Below are positions 27,485 to 38,521 of a stretch of DNA of 64,000 nt, one piece after another. The stretch is taken from positions 1-64,000 of the forward strand of contig NZ_JAQITB010000010.1 in the NCBI RefSeq assembly GCF_028618515.1. Direction: 5' to 3'. A model generated the notes under the pieces. It saw only the letters and a list, made by a program, of their open reading frames with translations, searched no databases and was not told the origin of the DNA. Position 1 is the first letter of the stretch. Every line of letters begins with the position of its first letter. The stretch comes from Bartonella sp. ML69XJBT. Lineage in GTDB: Bacteria; Pseudomonadota; Alphaproteobacteria; Rhizobiales; Rhizobiaceae. A program made the position numbers and the translations under genes.

Positions 27485-28215
27485 AGGGAAAAGGAGTATT
27501 ATTCAAAACCAAGAGAAAGAATAAATCTATTGAAGGTCACTGTATATTATGAATGTAAATCCTTCTTGATTATCCGGATTTATTATCTGGAAAATACTGC
27601 TCATGCGTTGATGAGGATTTTCTTCAAACAGTGAAAATTGGATTTATGAAGTTGAAGATATCGTGTGTTTCTTTTGCTATTTATTCATTTTGTTGGGTGC
27701 TCTCTATCGGTAGAGGATATAAAAAATATAAAATATAAGCTCAAATTTATAAAATACGTTAGTTGATTTTCTTGCTGTTTGAGAAAAGCTCCTTCAAAAT
27801 GGGCATTGGAGAGGAAGATTTTGCTACTCAACAGTGAAATGTATAGCTGATATCTCATTTTCCAATGAAGTACAATTTGGGGGATAAGACAATATAATAA
27901 GCTCTATAGAAAAATCTGTTATTGGAGAGAAATATAGCACGCAAAACTATAAGGCTATAAACTATTATCGTTTGTTATGAGGACATTCAGAGAGCGGTTT
28001 ATACGGGTTGAATTCTTTCTTAATATAAAGAACGCCATATTCAAAATCATCCCCACCACTTTCTGTAAACGCACAGGTCCACAGAAAAGCTTATATTTTT
28101 ACAGATATTATTCGTTCTGACACTACAGAGAAAGAAGTCTATCTTATTTTCTTACATATAGAAGGAACTCTGATTACCTTTTTATCCCTTAAAAGCATCA
28201 ATGATTCACTGTATT
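27485..28215. other. Long non-coding stretch, probable decayed DNA
   Basis: About 730 bases between two convergent genes with stops in every frame. Short readable runs occur on both strands near 27980-28200, for example FTESGGDDFEYGVLYIKKEF on the minus strand, suggesting a degraded gene, but no family was recognised. Confidence 0.35.
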
Positions 28216-30105
28216 TTATTGGAGAGTATTGAAGATTTGCTGATAATTAGTGCTATTAATTTCCAGAGGATGTTCTTTATTAGCAATTTGCAGCATTCCT
28301 AGCTTTAGATCTTCTCTTGTCATCATATCTATATTGGCACGAATATGAGGAGAGAGAGCATCAGGAGACGTATCTTGAGGCATAGTTACGGTCTTTATTT
28401 GATACACAATACGATTTGTTATAACTGGACCTTTTACGATGCCATAATGACCTTTTGGAGCAGAAAATAATGCTTTAATACCTTCAACTCCAAAAGTTTC
28501 AGATGAATCTTGGCGTCGTAGAGCTTGTGTTGTTTGTGTTATGAGACCAAGTGTATGAGCAAGAGAAATAAGACTTTTTCCTTCCGTGAGTTGTTTGAGA
28601 GCATTTTGAGCTTTTTCATCAAGAAGGCGTTGAATTTCTTCACTTTTCCATTGAGATAGAACATCTTTCTTAGCTTCTTCAAGTGTTCTATCGCGAGCGG
28701 GGATAACTTTATCTACCTTATACCAGAGATAGCCATCTGTTTGCAAAGAAAGAGGATCAAGATCGACTCCTTCATTTGCTTGATAAATGGCATTCAGTAC
28801 AATGTCTTTTTGGGGTAAATCCGTGATTATTGTACCTTCAATTGTTTTTCCTGTTTTATCAAGAGTGATTGTCCGAAGAGATAATTTATATTGGTCAGCA
28901 AGTTCTTTAAGAGAAGCGCCTTCAAAACGAGCATTTTCGATTGCTGTATAATTATTACGTATGATATCCACAGCACGACTTTGGGCAAGTGTTTGTCGAA
29001 TATTTTCTTCTACCTTTTCAAAGGGAAGAGAGGCTGAAGGTTCAATATGTATAACGCGAACGATAACAGGGCCTTGTAAATCATTAATTACAGCACTGAT
29101 TTGTCCTTGCTTGAGTTCAAAGATTTCAGATGCAAGATGATTAGGAAGCTCGCTTTCTGTGAGAGGTCCTTTTTGTATATCACTAAGAGTTTTGTTTTCC
29201 GTTTTAACTAACGCTTCAAAACTCAATCCATCGGCTATTTTTTTTGCTGCATTATCAGCAGCCTCGCGTGTAGAGAATCGCAATTCTTCAATGGTGCGTT
29301 TTTCAGGAATCATAAAACGTGAGGTATTTTGGGTGTAATAAGCTTTAGTTTCATCTAGGGAAATATCCTCAGGTTTTACAATATCAGCGGACGTCATAGA
29401 TAACAAAGAAACAGTACGGTATTCAGGAGCACGAAATTCATTTTTATGCGTTTCAAACCACCTTTGCAATGTTTCCTGATCAGGATCAGAATTTTTTTCC
29501 TTTTCTTTTAAATCAATAACGAGATAATCAGCAATACGGGTTTCTCCTTGATAAAGAGCAAGGGCTTTGTAAAAGAGGTTTGGTGCCTTCATTCCAGATA
29601 ACGAAGCTGCAATGAGTTGGTTACGCTTTTCTTTTTGGGTATAATAGTCAAGGAAATTACTTTCGCTGATATGTAAATGTTGAAGATAGTTACGAAACAA
29701 ATTTTGATCAAAAACACCATTTGTTTGAAACATATTATCAGCACTAAGAATACGAGCTATTGCATCTTTTGAAAGACTAATTTTCATTTTACGCACCTGT
29801 TCATCAAACAGTATATCGTGTTGTAATTGATTGAAAACAAAAGCTGGAATTTTATATTGCTGCATTTCATTTGGTGTGAACATTCGTCCAAGATGAGATG
29901 TAAACGCTAAACGCGCGCTTTGATCGACCAGTGCAAGACGATAATCATCAACAGTTATTGTGGATTTTCCAGAAGTAATAAGGTCTCTTTCACTCTTGGT
30001 GTGTAACTGTGGGATTCCCCATAAAAGGATGAAACATAAGAGTAAAATAGTAAGGAAAATTTTAAAAACCCAAGAATTTGCAGCATTTCTTAAGACGTCA
30101 AGCAT
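28216..30105 (-). CDS. ppiD: Peptidyl-prolyl cis-trans isomerase D (SurA/PpiD-type periplasmic chaperone)
   Basis: Inner-membrane-anchored periplasmic folding factor at the exit of the Sec translocon. A short cytoplasmic N-terminus (MLDVLRNAANSWVFK) precedes one membrane helix (IFLTILLLCFILLWGIP, about 15-31). A SurA_N-like helical chaperone region follows to about residue 210, then a parvulin-type domain around 240-350 (EELRFSTREAADNAAKKI, LTESELPNHLASEIFELKQGQISAVI). The C-terminal half is a second, diverged helical part. 629 aa is normal for PpiD. It is divergent from tpiA, which it neighbours in most Rhizobiales. Confidence 0.9.
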   Translation of the reverse strand: MLDVLRNAANSWVFKIFLTILLLCFILLWGIPQLHTKSERDLITSGKSTITVDDYRLALVDQSARLAFTSHLGRMFTPNEMQQYKIPAFVFNQLQHDILFDEQVRKMKISLSKDAIARILSADNMFQTNGVFDQNLFRNYLQHLHISESNFLDYYTQKEKRNQLIAASLSGMKAPNLFYKALALYQGETRIADYLVIDLKEKEKNSDPDQETLQRWFETHKNEFRAPEYRTVSLLSMTSADIVKPEDISLDETKAYYTQNTSRFMIPEKRTIEELRFSTREAADNAAKKIADGLSFEALVKTENKTLSDIQKGPLTESELPNHLASEIFELKQGQISAVINDLQGPVIVRVIHIEPSASLPFEKVEENIRQTLAQSRAVDIIRNNYTAIENARFEGASLKELADQYKLSLRTITLDKTGKTIEGTIITDLPQKDIVLNAIYQANEGVDLDPLSLQTDGYLWYKVDKVIPARDRTLEEAKKDVLSQWKSEEIQRLLDEKAQNALKQLTEGKSLISLAHTLGLITQTTQALRRQDSSETFGVEGIKALFSAPKGHYGIVKGPVITNRIVYQIKTVTMPQDTSPDALSPHIRANIDMMTREDLKLGMLQIANKEHPLEINSTNYQQIFNTLQ

Positions 30106-30258
30106 TGTTCAATTCCATTTTTAGCATGCATTATTATCAAAGCAGTGATGGAATTTGCAATAAAGAAATAAAAGATGCAAGCTTAAAGACTTGCTTTCGT
30201 TTTATAATTTGGTACCTAAAGATAAACAATGTATCGTGATAGTTTTTGAGGTGAAAAT

Positions 30259-31023
30259 ATGTCTCCAAATATTCGGCCTTTTATCGCTGGAAATTGGAAA
30301 ATGAATGGAACCGGTGAATCACTTGGAGAATTGCGTGCCATTGCTGCGGGCGTGAGTTCTGATTTAGGCCGTTTATTTGAAGCGCTTATTTGTGTTCCAG
30401 CAACACTTTTATCACGTGCTTTTGATACATTGGGCGGTGAAAATCTTCTTCTAGGGGGGCAAAATTGTCATTTTGATGATCATGGACCTTATACTGGAGA
30501 TATTTCGGCTTTTATGCTTAAGGAAGCCGGAGCAAGTCATGTCATTATTGGGCATTCAGAACGCCGCACAATTTATCAAGAAAGTGATGCAATTGTTTGT
30601 GCGAAAGTGCAAGCGGCGTGGCGAGCAGGTCTCGTTGCTCTTGTTTGTATTGGTGAAACATTAGAAGAGCGTAAAAGTAATAAAGTGTACGATGTGCTTA
30701 CGCACCAGCTTGCAGGATCTTTACCAGACGATGCAACAGCAGAGAATACTATTATAGCTTATGAGCCTATATGGGCTATAGGTACAGGCAATACAGCTAG
30801 TGTAGCAGATGTTACAAGAGTTCATGATTTTATTCGTGATGAGATGCGTTCTCGTTTTGGGGGTGAAGGGGACAAGATGCGTCTGCTTTATGGTGGATCA
30901 GTAAAACCATCTAATGCATTTGAGCTTTTGAGTATTGCTCATGTTAATGGCGCTCTGATAGGTGGAGCAAGCTTAAAAGCAAGTGATTTTTTAACTATTT
31001 GCGATGTTTATCGTAAATTATAA
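30259..31023 (+). CDS. tpiA: Triosephosphate isomerase
   Basis: Interconverts dihydroxyacetone phosphate and glyceraldehyde-3-phosphate. TIM-barrel catalytic elements are all visible: GNWKMNG (Asn12, Lys14), VIIGHSERR (electrophilic His), AYEPIWAIGTG (catalytic Glu and flexible loop) and YGGSVKPSN (phosphate site). 254 aa; GAGGTGAAAAT precedes ATG 30259. It is first of a plus-strand block tpiA-secG-pyrG-kdsA-eno conserved in the order, divergent from ppiD. Confidence 0.98.
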   Translation: MSPNIRPFIAGNWKMNGTGESLGELRAIAAGVSSDLGRLFEALICVPATLLSRAFDTLGGENLLLGGQNCHFDDHGPYTGDISAFMLKEAGASHVIIGHSERRTIYQESDAIVCAKVQAAWRAGLVALVCIGETLEERKSNKVYDVLTHQLAGSLPDDATAENTIIAYEPIWAIGTGNTASVADVTRVHDFIRDEMRSRFGGEGDKMRLLYGGSVKPSNAFELLSIAHVNGALIGGASLKASDFLTICDVYRKL

Positions 31024-31104
31024 GAGAGGAATCTTGGTTTCCCCTTGGATTATGCGTTATTTACGTGTAAAGAGCCATGGAGAGTTATTTGAAGAGCAAG
31101 GTTT

Positions 31105-31557
31105 ATGCAAACAGTACTTATTATTATCCATTTTTTGGTCGTTATTCTTTTGGTTGGTATCATATTAATTCAACCTTCAGAAGGAGGTGGGCTTACTGCA
31201 AATAGTGGTTCTGGGTTAATGAGAACACGTGGCTCTAAGAATCCGTTAACGCGTTTGACTGCTATTTTGGCATGTTGTTTTTTTGTGGTATCCATTGGGC
31301 TTACCGTAGTGGGTAATATATCGAATTCTAGTTCTGACATTCTCAAGCGTATTCCGGCGAATTTAGAACAGAACTCTACAAATAAAGAAACGCCAGAAGC
31401 ATCATCATCAGATAGTAAGCCTCAACCTTCTATTCTTGAGCAGCTAGGAGGTGTTTCGGTTCCACCTCAAGAGCAAAAACAGCCTACAAATTCTACAACA
31501 GAAAATCCGCTACCACCGGCCCTTGAAACTCCAATTCCGGATAATGGTACAAAATAG
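31105..31557 (+). CDS. secG: Preprotein translocase subunit SecG
   Basis: Small translocon subunit of SecYEG. Two membrane helices (residues 2-20 and 54-73) flank the conserved GIILIQPSEGGGLTANSGSG cytoplasmic loop typical of SecG. At 150 aa it carries an acidic, Pro/Ser/Thr-rich tail (about 80-150) that the E. coli protein lacks but alphaproteobacterial SecG often has. It follows tpiA by 81 bases and is closed by an intrinsic terminator. Confidence 0.93.
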   Translation: MQTVLIIIHFLVVILLVGIILIQPSEGGGLTANSGSGLMRTRGSKNPLTRLTAILACCFFVVSIGLTVVGNISNSSSDILKRIPANLEQNSTNKETPEASSSDSKPQPSILEQLGGVSVPPQEQKQPTNSTTENPLPPALETPIPDNGTK

Positions 31558-31582
31558 TTTTTTCACAAGAGAATAGATTTTT

Positions 31583-31612
31583 AAAAAGGTGTTTTTGCAC
31601 CTTTTTTATTTT
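31583..31612 (+). terminator. Intrinsic terminator after secG
   Basis: Perfect 9-bp stem (AAAAAGGTG at 31583-31591 with CACCTTTTT at 31598-31606), 6-base loop, then TATTTT. It separates tpiA-secG from pyrG. Confidence 0.8.
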
Positions 31613-31684
31613 AGAGAAGAAAACAGTTTATTTTTGCATTTTTTGCTGGAAAAATCATTCTAAACGGCTTATCACCATAAGCCC

Positions 31685-33313
31685 ATGGCACGTTATATTT
31701 TTATTACTGGTGGTGTGGTTTCTTCTCTTGGAAAGGGCATCGCTGCAGCGGCATTGGCAGCACTATTACAAGCGCGTGGGTACCGTGTAAGGCTTCGCAA
31801 ACTTGATCCTTATTTAAATGTTGATCCAGGGACGATGTCGCCTTATCAACATGGTGAGGTGTTTGTGACCGATGATGGTGCAGAAACGGATCTTGATCTT
31901 GGTCATTATGAGCGTTTTACCGGACGTTCTGCAAATAACCAAGATAATATTACAACAGGACGTATTTATCGGAATATCATTGAACGAGAACGACGTGGTG
32001 ATTATTTAGGGGCAACCGTTCAGGTTATTCCCCATGTTACTGATGAAATTAAGAAGTTTATTACTACTGGAAACGAAGAATTTGACTTTGTTTTGTGTGA
32101 AATAGGTGGAACGGTTGGTGACATTGAAGCGATGCCTTTTTTAGAAGCGATTCGTCAACTTCACAATGAATTACCACGCCATAATGTTGTTTATGTGCAT
32201 CTTACCTTAATGCCTTATATTTCGTCAGCTGGTGAATTAAAAACCAAGCCAACACAACATTCTGTCAAAGAATTACAATCAATTGGTATTGCCCCCAATA
32301 TTTTATTGGTGCGTGCAGACCGGCCTATTCCAGAAACAGAGCGAAGTAAATTATCACTTTTTTGTAATGTTCGCCAGAATGCCGTTATTCAGGCATTAGA
32401 TATGCCAACGATTTATGATGTTCCCATAGCATATCATAAGGAAGGGCTAGATTCGGAAGTTCTTTCTGCTTTTGGAATAGAACCGGCACCTAAGCCCAAA
32501 ATGGAGTGCTGGGAAGATATTACACATCGAATTCATCATCCCGAAGGGGAAGTGACAATTGCTGTTGTTGGCAAATATATCGGATTGAAGGATGCTTATA
32601 AATCCCTTACCGAAGCGATTGCCCATGGTGGTTTAGCCAATAAAGTAAAAGTTAATATTGAATGGATTGATGCGGAGCTTTTTGAAAAGGAAGATCCTAC
32701 ATCCACTTTATACAAAGTGCATGGGATTTTGGTTCCTGGTGCTTTTGGAGCACGTGGAGCAGAAGGAAAAATGCGAGCAATTCAATTTGCGCGGGAGCAT
32801 AAAGTTCCATTTTTCGGCATTTGTTTTGGCATGCAATTGGCTTGTATAGAAGCTGCACGCAATATTGCACAGATTGAGAATGCTTCATCAAGTGAATTGT
32901 GTGAAACCAAAAATCCGGTTGTTGGTTTGATGCGGGAATGGCTCAAAGGGGATGTTTTTGAGAAACGTACACAATATGGAGACCTTGGTGGGACAATGCG
33001 TCTTGGTGCTTTTGCTGCTGAATTAAAAGAAAAGAGCCATATTGCCCAAATTTATGGGATGACAAGGGTTTATGAGCGACATCGTCATCGTTATGAGGTC
33101 AATATTGATTATAAAGATAAACTAGAACAGTGTGGTTTAATTTTTTCTGGTATGTCTCCCGATGGTATTTTGCCAGAGGCGGTAGAATATACAGATCATC
33201 CATGGTTTATTGGTGTTCAATATCATCCAGAATTAAAATCACGTCCATTTGATCCACATCCACTTTTTTCTTCTTTTATTGAAGCAGCTGTAGAACAAAG
33301 TCGATTAGTTTAG
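31685..33313 (+). CDS. pyrG: CTP synthase
   Basis: Makes CTP from UTP, ATP and glutamine. The N-terminal synthetase domain has the family opening [16 protein letters not shown] with its P-loop-like site, and [30 protein letters not shown]. The C-terminal class I glutamine amidotransferase shows the nucleophile motif [11 protein letters not shown] and the His/Glu pair in [12 protein letters not shown]. 542 aa is standard. The gene starts about 70 bases after the secG terminator, so it has its own promoter. kdsA follows after 36 bases. Confidence 0.98.
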   Translation: MARYIFITGGVVSSLGKGIAAAALAALLQARGYRVRLRKLDPYLNVDPGTMSPYQHGEVFVTDDGAETDLDLGHYERFTGRSANNQDNITTGRIYRNIIERERRGDYLGATVQVIPHVTDEIKKFITTGNEEFDFVLCEIGGTVGDIEAMPFLEAIRQLHNELPRHNVVYVHLTLMPYISSAGELKTKPTQHSVKELQSIGIAPNILLVRADRPIPETERSKLSLFCNVRQNAVIQALDMPTIYDVPIAYHKEGLDSEVLSAFGIEPAPKPKMECWEDITHRIHHPEGEVTIAVVGKYIGLKDAYKSLTEAIAHGGLANKVKVNIEWIDAELFEKEDPTSTLYKVHGILVPGAFGARGAEGKMRAIQFAREHKVPFFGICFGMQLACIEAARNIAQIENASSSELCETKNPVVGLMREWLKGDVFEKRTQYGDLGGTMRLGAFAAELKEKSHIAQIYGMTRVYERHRHRYEVNIDYKDKLEQCGLIFSGMSPDGILPEAVEYTDHPWFIGVQYHPELKSRPFDPHPLFSSFIEAAVEQSRLV

Positions 33314-33349
33314 TTGATAAATGAAGTTATTTGCTTTTTGAGGGATAAA

Positions 33350-34195
33350 ATGTCTGAACAAAATGCCCCAAATGCTCTTGTGAAAGTTGGAAATGTTGTT
33401 TTTTCAAATGAAGCACCTTTTTCATTGATTGCGGGACCATGTCAGATAGAAAGTAGAGATCACGCTTTTGAAATGGCTGGTCGGATCAAGACAATTACCG
33501 ATCAAGTTGGTATGAGATTTGTTTATAAATCAAGTTACGATAAAGCCAACAGGACATCTTTAGATGCGGCACGTGGTATTGGTCTTGAAAAAGCAATGGC
33601 TATTTTTGCTGATTTGAAGAAGGAATTTGGTTGTCCGATCTTGACGGATGTGCATACAGAAGAGCAATGCACGATGATTGCTTCCACAGTAGATATTTTG
33701 CAAATCCCTGCTTTTTTATGTCGTCAAACAGATCTTTTGGTAGCAGCAGCCAAAACGGGACGTGTTATCAATATTAAGAAAGGTCAGTTTTTAGCGCCGT
33801 GGGATATGAAGAATGTCTTAAGAAAGGTCACACAAAGCGGTAATCCGAATGTTATGCTTTGTGAGAGAGGAACTTCATTTGGTTATAACAGGCTTATTTC
33901 TGATATGCGTTCATTACCTATTTTACGTTCATTTGGTGCTCCTGTTATCTTTGATGCAACGCATTCTGTTCAAGAGCCAGGTGGTCAAGGCGATTCATCT
34001 GGTGGACAGCGTCAATTTGTTGGAGTTTTGGCGCGTGCAGCTGTTTCGATTGGGGTCGCAGGTCTTTTTTTAGAAACACATCAAGATCCCGATAATGCTC
34101 CTTCTGATGGACCGAATATGGTTAAAATTGATCAGTTGCAAAGATTGCTTGAGACTTTAATGGAATTTGATTATTTATCCAAAAGGATTAATTGA
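33350..34195 (+). CDS. kdsA: 3-deoxy-8-phosphooctulonate (KDO-8-P) synthase
   Basis: Condenses arabinose-5-phosphate with phosphoenolpyruvate, the first committed step of KDO for the lipid A-core of LPS. Diagnostic strings are FSLIAGPCQIESRDHA (PEP/metal site), VYKSSYDKANRTS, GCPILTDVHTEEQC, LCERGTSFGYNRLISDMRSLP and DATHSVQEPGG. ATG 33350 after GAGGGATAAA gives 281 aa; the upstream frame start at 33314 abuts the pyrG stop and lacks conservation. It lies between pyrG and eno, as in other Rhizobiales. Confidence 0.97.
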   Translation: MSEQNAPNALVKVGNVVFSNEAPFSLIAGPCQIESRDHAFEMAGRIKTITDQVGMRFVYKSSYDKANRTSLDAARGIGLEKAMAIFADLKKEFGCPILTDVHTEEQCTMIASTVDILQIPAFLCRQTDLLVAAAKTGRVINIKKGQFLAPWDMKNVLRKVTQSGNPNVMLCERGTSFGYNRLISDMRSLPILRSFGAPVIFDATHSVQEPGGQGDSSGGQRQFVGVLARAAVSIGVAGLFLETHQDPDNAPSDGPNMVKIDQLQRLLETLMEFDYLSKRIN

Positions 34196-34209
34196 ATATA
34201 CAATTATAG

Positions 34210-35541
<1,332 letters not shown>

Positions 35542-35637
35542 TCGTGGTGATCATAACATTTTAAATAATGAATATCATTGGGATTGTAAGTTTAATTGTA
35601 GGAGATAGGGGGGCAAAGATTTTATAGGTGTTAAAAG

Positions 35638-36045
35638 ATGAGAGGTATAATTATCAGTCAAGATCAGGGAACTTATCTCGTTTCTGGAGATGATGGTAGG
35701 CGTTATCAATTTGCGACTTGGGATTGGCTAGGAAAAAATCCACCACGGATAGGTGATAGCGTTGATTTTGTGTGTGAAGGCGATAATGTTAATTCTGTTT
35801 TTCCATTGTTACAACAAGATTCAGAGCCTTCAAAGCCAATGTTAGCACTCATTTGTTGGTTCTCTGGTGTATTTGGTGTTCATCGTTTTATGGTTGGTAA
35901 AATGAAAACTGGTGCTTTAATGCTTATTCTCTCTTTAACACTTTTTGGCTTGATGGTTACAGGAATTTGGGCAATTGTTGACTTTGTAGTCATTACGGGG
36001 GGAAAGTTTACTGACAAAGATGGCAAGCAAATTACACGTTGGTAG
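35638..36045 (+). CDS. TM2-domain membrane protein, copy A
   Basis: 135-residue protein of two parts. The N-terminal half (residues 1-60; GTYLVSGDDGRRYQFATWDW, GDSVDFVCEGD) looks like a small beta-barrel (OB-like) domain. The C-terminal half is a TM2 domain with two membrane helices and the hallmark GVFGVHRFMVGKMKTGALMLILSL. Function is unknown. A close paralogue lies at 36436, and the spacing and downstream sequence show a tandem duplication unit (see the ftsB remnant). ATG 35638 follows GGTGTTAAAAG. Confidence 0.8.
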   Translation: MRGIIISQDQGTYLVSGDDGRRYQFATWDWLGKNPPRIGDSVDFVCEGDNVNSVFPLLQQDSEPSKPMLALICWFSGVFGVHRFMVGKMKTGALMLILSLTLFGLMVTGIWAIVDFVVITGGKFTDKDGKQITRW

Positions 36046-36435
36046 AAATTTTACATTACAAATAAAATATAAAAAGTAAATAATATTATTTACTTTTTTA
36101 CAGTAAATGTATTAAATATGTAATAAAAAGCTCTGATGTGTATAGTTGTTAAGATATTAAAAAATTATGCACAATTGATTTAACAGTATAAAGAAAGACT
36201 GTACCTATTTTATTATGAATAAAATAGGTACACAAATCGTTCGTGTATTTTGTATTACTCGTTTATAGCGGTGGGAAATTTAAGATCATTGGGGGGAATT
36301 TTAAGCTATTTCACTATCTATTTATTCTGGTGAGTACGGCTTGTATTCATGCCATAAAGCACATCAACAGTTTATCAAGAGAGCAAAAACTTATTTTATA
36401 AATAACAGTACGTAACAATTTTAGAGGTGGTAGAA
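36046..36435. other. Spacer between TM2 copies, containing an ftsB remnant
   Basis: No intact gene is present. The first 130 bases are A+T-rich; then ATTATGCACAATTGA and AAAGACTGTACCTATTT correspond to the spacer upstream of the intact ftsB (ATTATGCATAGTTGA, AAAGACTGTGCTATTAT), followed by the decayed ftsB copy. Confidence 0.6.
36215..36375 (+). pseudogene. Decayed second copy of ftsB 5' part
   Basis: From ATG 36215 the reading (MNKIGTQIVRVF, then after frameshifts ILSYFTIYLF and near-identical bases around GGCTTGTATTCA) parallels the intact ftsB at 37006 (IKVRFVLPIM, VLSYFSYHIYHGEYGLYS). The nucleotides TTTTAAGCTATTTCA are shared exactly. About the first 55 codons remain, with stops. Together with the TM2 copy upstream it marks a tandem duplication of TM2 plus ftsB. 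Confidence 0.65.
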
Positions 36436-36843
36436 ATGAGAGGTAGAATTATTGGTCAGGATCAAAGTGTTTATCTCGTTTTGGGTGATGATGGTAAACG
36501 CTATCAATTCTCGAGTTGGGATTGGTTAGGAAAAAATCCACCCAAAGTGGGTGATGCCGTTGATTTTGTGTGTGAAGGGGATAGCATTAAATCTGTTGTT
36601 CCTCTTTTGGGGCAACAACCGTCAGAACAACCACAAGCGATAGTGGCGATTGTTTGTTGGTTTTTTGGTTTATTGGGAATTCACCGCTTTATGGTTGGTA
36701 AAGTTGGAACGGGTGTTTTAATGCTTATTCTATCTTTATCAGTTATTGGGTTAACTGTGACTTTGATTTGGCGCGTTATTGATCTTGTATTTATTTTGAC
36801 AGGGAAATTTACTGACAAAGATGGGAATAGAGTCACAAATTAG
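36436..36843 (+). CDS. TM2-domain membrane protein, copy B
   Basis: Tandem paralogue of the gene at 35638, with the same 135-residue length when ATG 36436 is used (GAGGTGG at 36424-36430 upstream; GTG 36427 is rejected). It has the same layout: a small beta domain (VYLVLGDDGKRYQFSSWDW, GDAVDFVCEGD) and a TM2 domain (GLLGIHRFMVGKVGTGVLMLILSL). Divergence is spread along the gene, so the duplication is not very recent. Function unknown. Confidence 0.8.
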   Translation: MRGRIIGQDQSVYLVLGDDGKRYQFSSWDWLGKNPPKVGDAVDFVCEGDSIKSVVPLLGQQPSEQPQAIVAIVCWFFGLLGIHRFMVGKVGTGVLMLILSLSVIGLTVTLIWRVIDLVFILTGKFTDKDGNRVTN

Positions 36844-37005
36844 TAAAAAGCGTATATTAATATAAAAATAGTTAATATGGCATGGCGATTTAGCATGTAA
36901 TAACAAATTATTTGCATATGTAGATTTGGTAATGAGGTATTAATTAAAATTATGCATAGTTGAGCAAATGTTAAGAGAATTATGTTGTAAAGACTGTGCT
37001 ATTAT

Positions 37006-37317
37006 ATGTGGACAAAGCAAAAACGCAGATCGATTAAAGTACGCTTTGTGCTCCCAATTATGACAGTGGGTGTTTTAAGCTATTTCAGTTATCACATTTA
37101 CCATGGTGAATATGGGTTGTATTCACGCAGTGAAGTTAATCAGCGTATTGTTGAATTAGAAGAGGAACTTTATCAGGTAGAATCTGAACGGTTATCCATT
37201 GAAAAGCGTATTGCTCTTTTACGCAATGGGCACATTGAGAGAGATATGTTGGATGAATATATTCGGAAGAATTTGAATTTCTCTAAGGCAAATGAGTTAA
37301 CAATTCTAACGCCTTGA
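37006..37317 (+). CDS. ftsB: Septum formation initiator, FtsB/DivIC family
   Basis: Bitopic divisome protein that links FtsL and FtsQ. A short basic N-terminus (KQKRRSIKVR) and one membrane helix (about residues 14-30) are followed by a periplasmic coiled coil (residues about 45-75, RIVELEEELYQVESERLSIEKRIALL) and the family end RDMLDEYIRKNLNF. 103 aa. Its position between eno and pdhA is the conserved Rhizobiales location. A decayed duplicate of its 5' part lies at 36215. Confidence 0.88.
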   Translation: MWTKQKRRSIKVRFVLPIMTVGVLSYFSYHIYHGEYGLYSRSEVNQRIVELEEELYQVESERLSIEKRIALLRNGHIERDMLDEYIRKNLNFSKANELTILTP

Positions 37318-37464
37318 AAATGATATTAAAAGTCGATGAAAGATCACTCAATTTTTAAAAATATTTTAAAACAACTACCGGTGAGAGCATTTAAGCTGAT
37401 GGATAATGCTTGTAACTTTTGTTCGTAACGGTTATTCCTAAACAATCATAAAAGGGAGTTTAGT

Positions 37465-38505
37465 ATGGCAGAAAAATCTAAAAAAGGTTCTGCATCGGTG
37501 GTGCACACTGCATTATCAAACACCACAAAGAGAGCACCAATAGCGCATTTTACAAAAAAAGAAGAAATTGATGCTTATCGTGAGATGCTTTTAATTCGTC
37601 GCTTTGAAGAAAAGGCGGGGCAGCTTTATGGTATGGGTTTTATTGGTGGATTTTGTCATCTCTATATTGGGCAAGAAGCTGTTGTTATTGGAACATTGCA
37701 GGCAGCAAAAGAAGGTGATCAGGTTATTACCTCTTACCGTGATCATGGCCATATGTTGGCGGTTGGTATGAGCCCACGTGGTGTCATGGCAGAATTAACG
37801 GGGCGTCGGGGTGGCTTTTCTAAGGGCAAAGGGGGCTCGATGCATATGTTTTCAAAAGAAAAGAATTTTTATGGTGGGCATGGCATTGTTGGTGCACAAG
37901 TCCCAATTGGCTCTGGGTTGGCATTTTCGAATCAGTACCTTGGTAAAGACAATGTGGCATTGGTGTATTTTGGTGATGGTGCTGCCAATCAAGGACAGGT
38001 TTACGAAAGTTTTAATATGGCTTCGCTTTGGAAGCTTCCTGTTATTTATATTATTGAAAATAATCAATATGCTATGGGAACGTCTGTTGCACGAGCATCG
38101 GCCGAGACTGATTTTTCTCGTCGTGGTCTTTCCTTTGAAATTCCAGGTTTTGTTGTTGACGGTATGGATGTTCGGGCAGTAAAAGGAGCTGCTGATGAAG
38201 CAATTTCTTGGGCACGCTCAGGCAAAGGGCCAATCATTCTTGATATGCAGACTTATCGTTATCGTGGTCACTCCATGTCTGATCCAGCAAAATATCGCTC
38301 AAAAGAAGAAGTTCAGAAAATAAAAGAGGAACACGATCCCATTGATCAAGTAAAGAATCGGATTCTTGAACAAGGCTTTGCAAGTGAAGACGATTTAAAA
38401 TCTATTGATAAAGAGGTCCGTGCAATTGTTGCGGATGCAACAGATTTTGCACAGCATGATCAAGAGCCAGATGCTTCTGAGCTCTATACTGATGTTTTAG
38501 TTTGA
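37465..38505 (+). CDS. pdhA: Pyruvate dehydrogenase E1 component, alpha subunit
   Basis: Thiamine-diphosphate-dependent decarboxylase half of E1. Signatures are the E1-alpha opening [32 protein letters not shown], the regulatory-loop-like [20 protein letters not shown], and the TPP-binding [20 protein letters not shown]...[10 protein letters not shown] second loop, [20 protein letters not shown], is present. 346 aa. AAGGGAGTTTAGT precedes ATG 37465. It is first of pdhA-pdhB-pdhC, with a 16-base gap to pdhB. Confidence 0.98.
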   Translation: MAEKSKKGSASVVHTALSNTTKRAPIAHFTKKEEIDAYREMLLIRRFEEKAGQLYGMGFIGGFCHLYIGQEAVVIGTLQAAKEGDQVITSYRDHGHMLAVGMSPRGVMAELTGRRGGFSKGKGGSMHMFSKEKNFYGGHGIVGAQVPIGSGLAFSNQYLGKDNVALVYFGDGAANQGQVYESFNMASLWKLPVIYIIENNQYAMGTSVARASAETDFSRRGLSFEIPGFVVDGMDVRAVKGAADEAISWARSGKGPIILDMQTYRYRGHSMSDPAKYRSKEEVQKIKEEHDPIDQVKNRILEQGFASEDDLKSIDKEVRAIVADATDFAQHDQEPDASELYTDVLV

Positions 38506-38521
38506 TGCGAGGGAAGCGAAT

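Noticed and set aside
33314-33349. Earlier start for kdsA directly after the pyrG stop
   Set aside because: The 12 added residues are not conserved, and ATG 33350 has a good ribosome-binding site.
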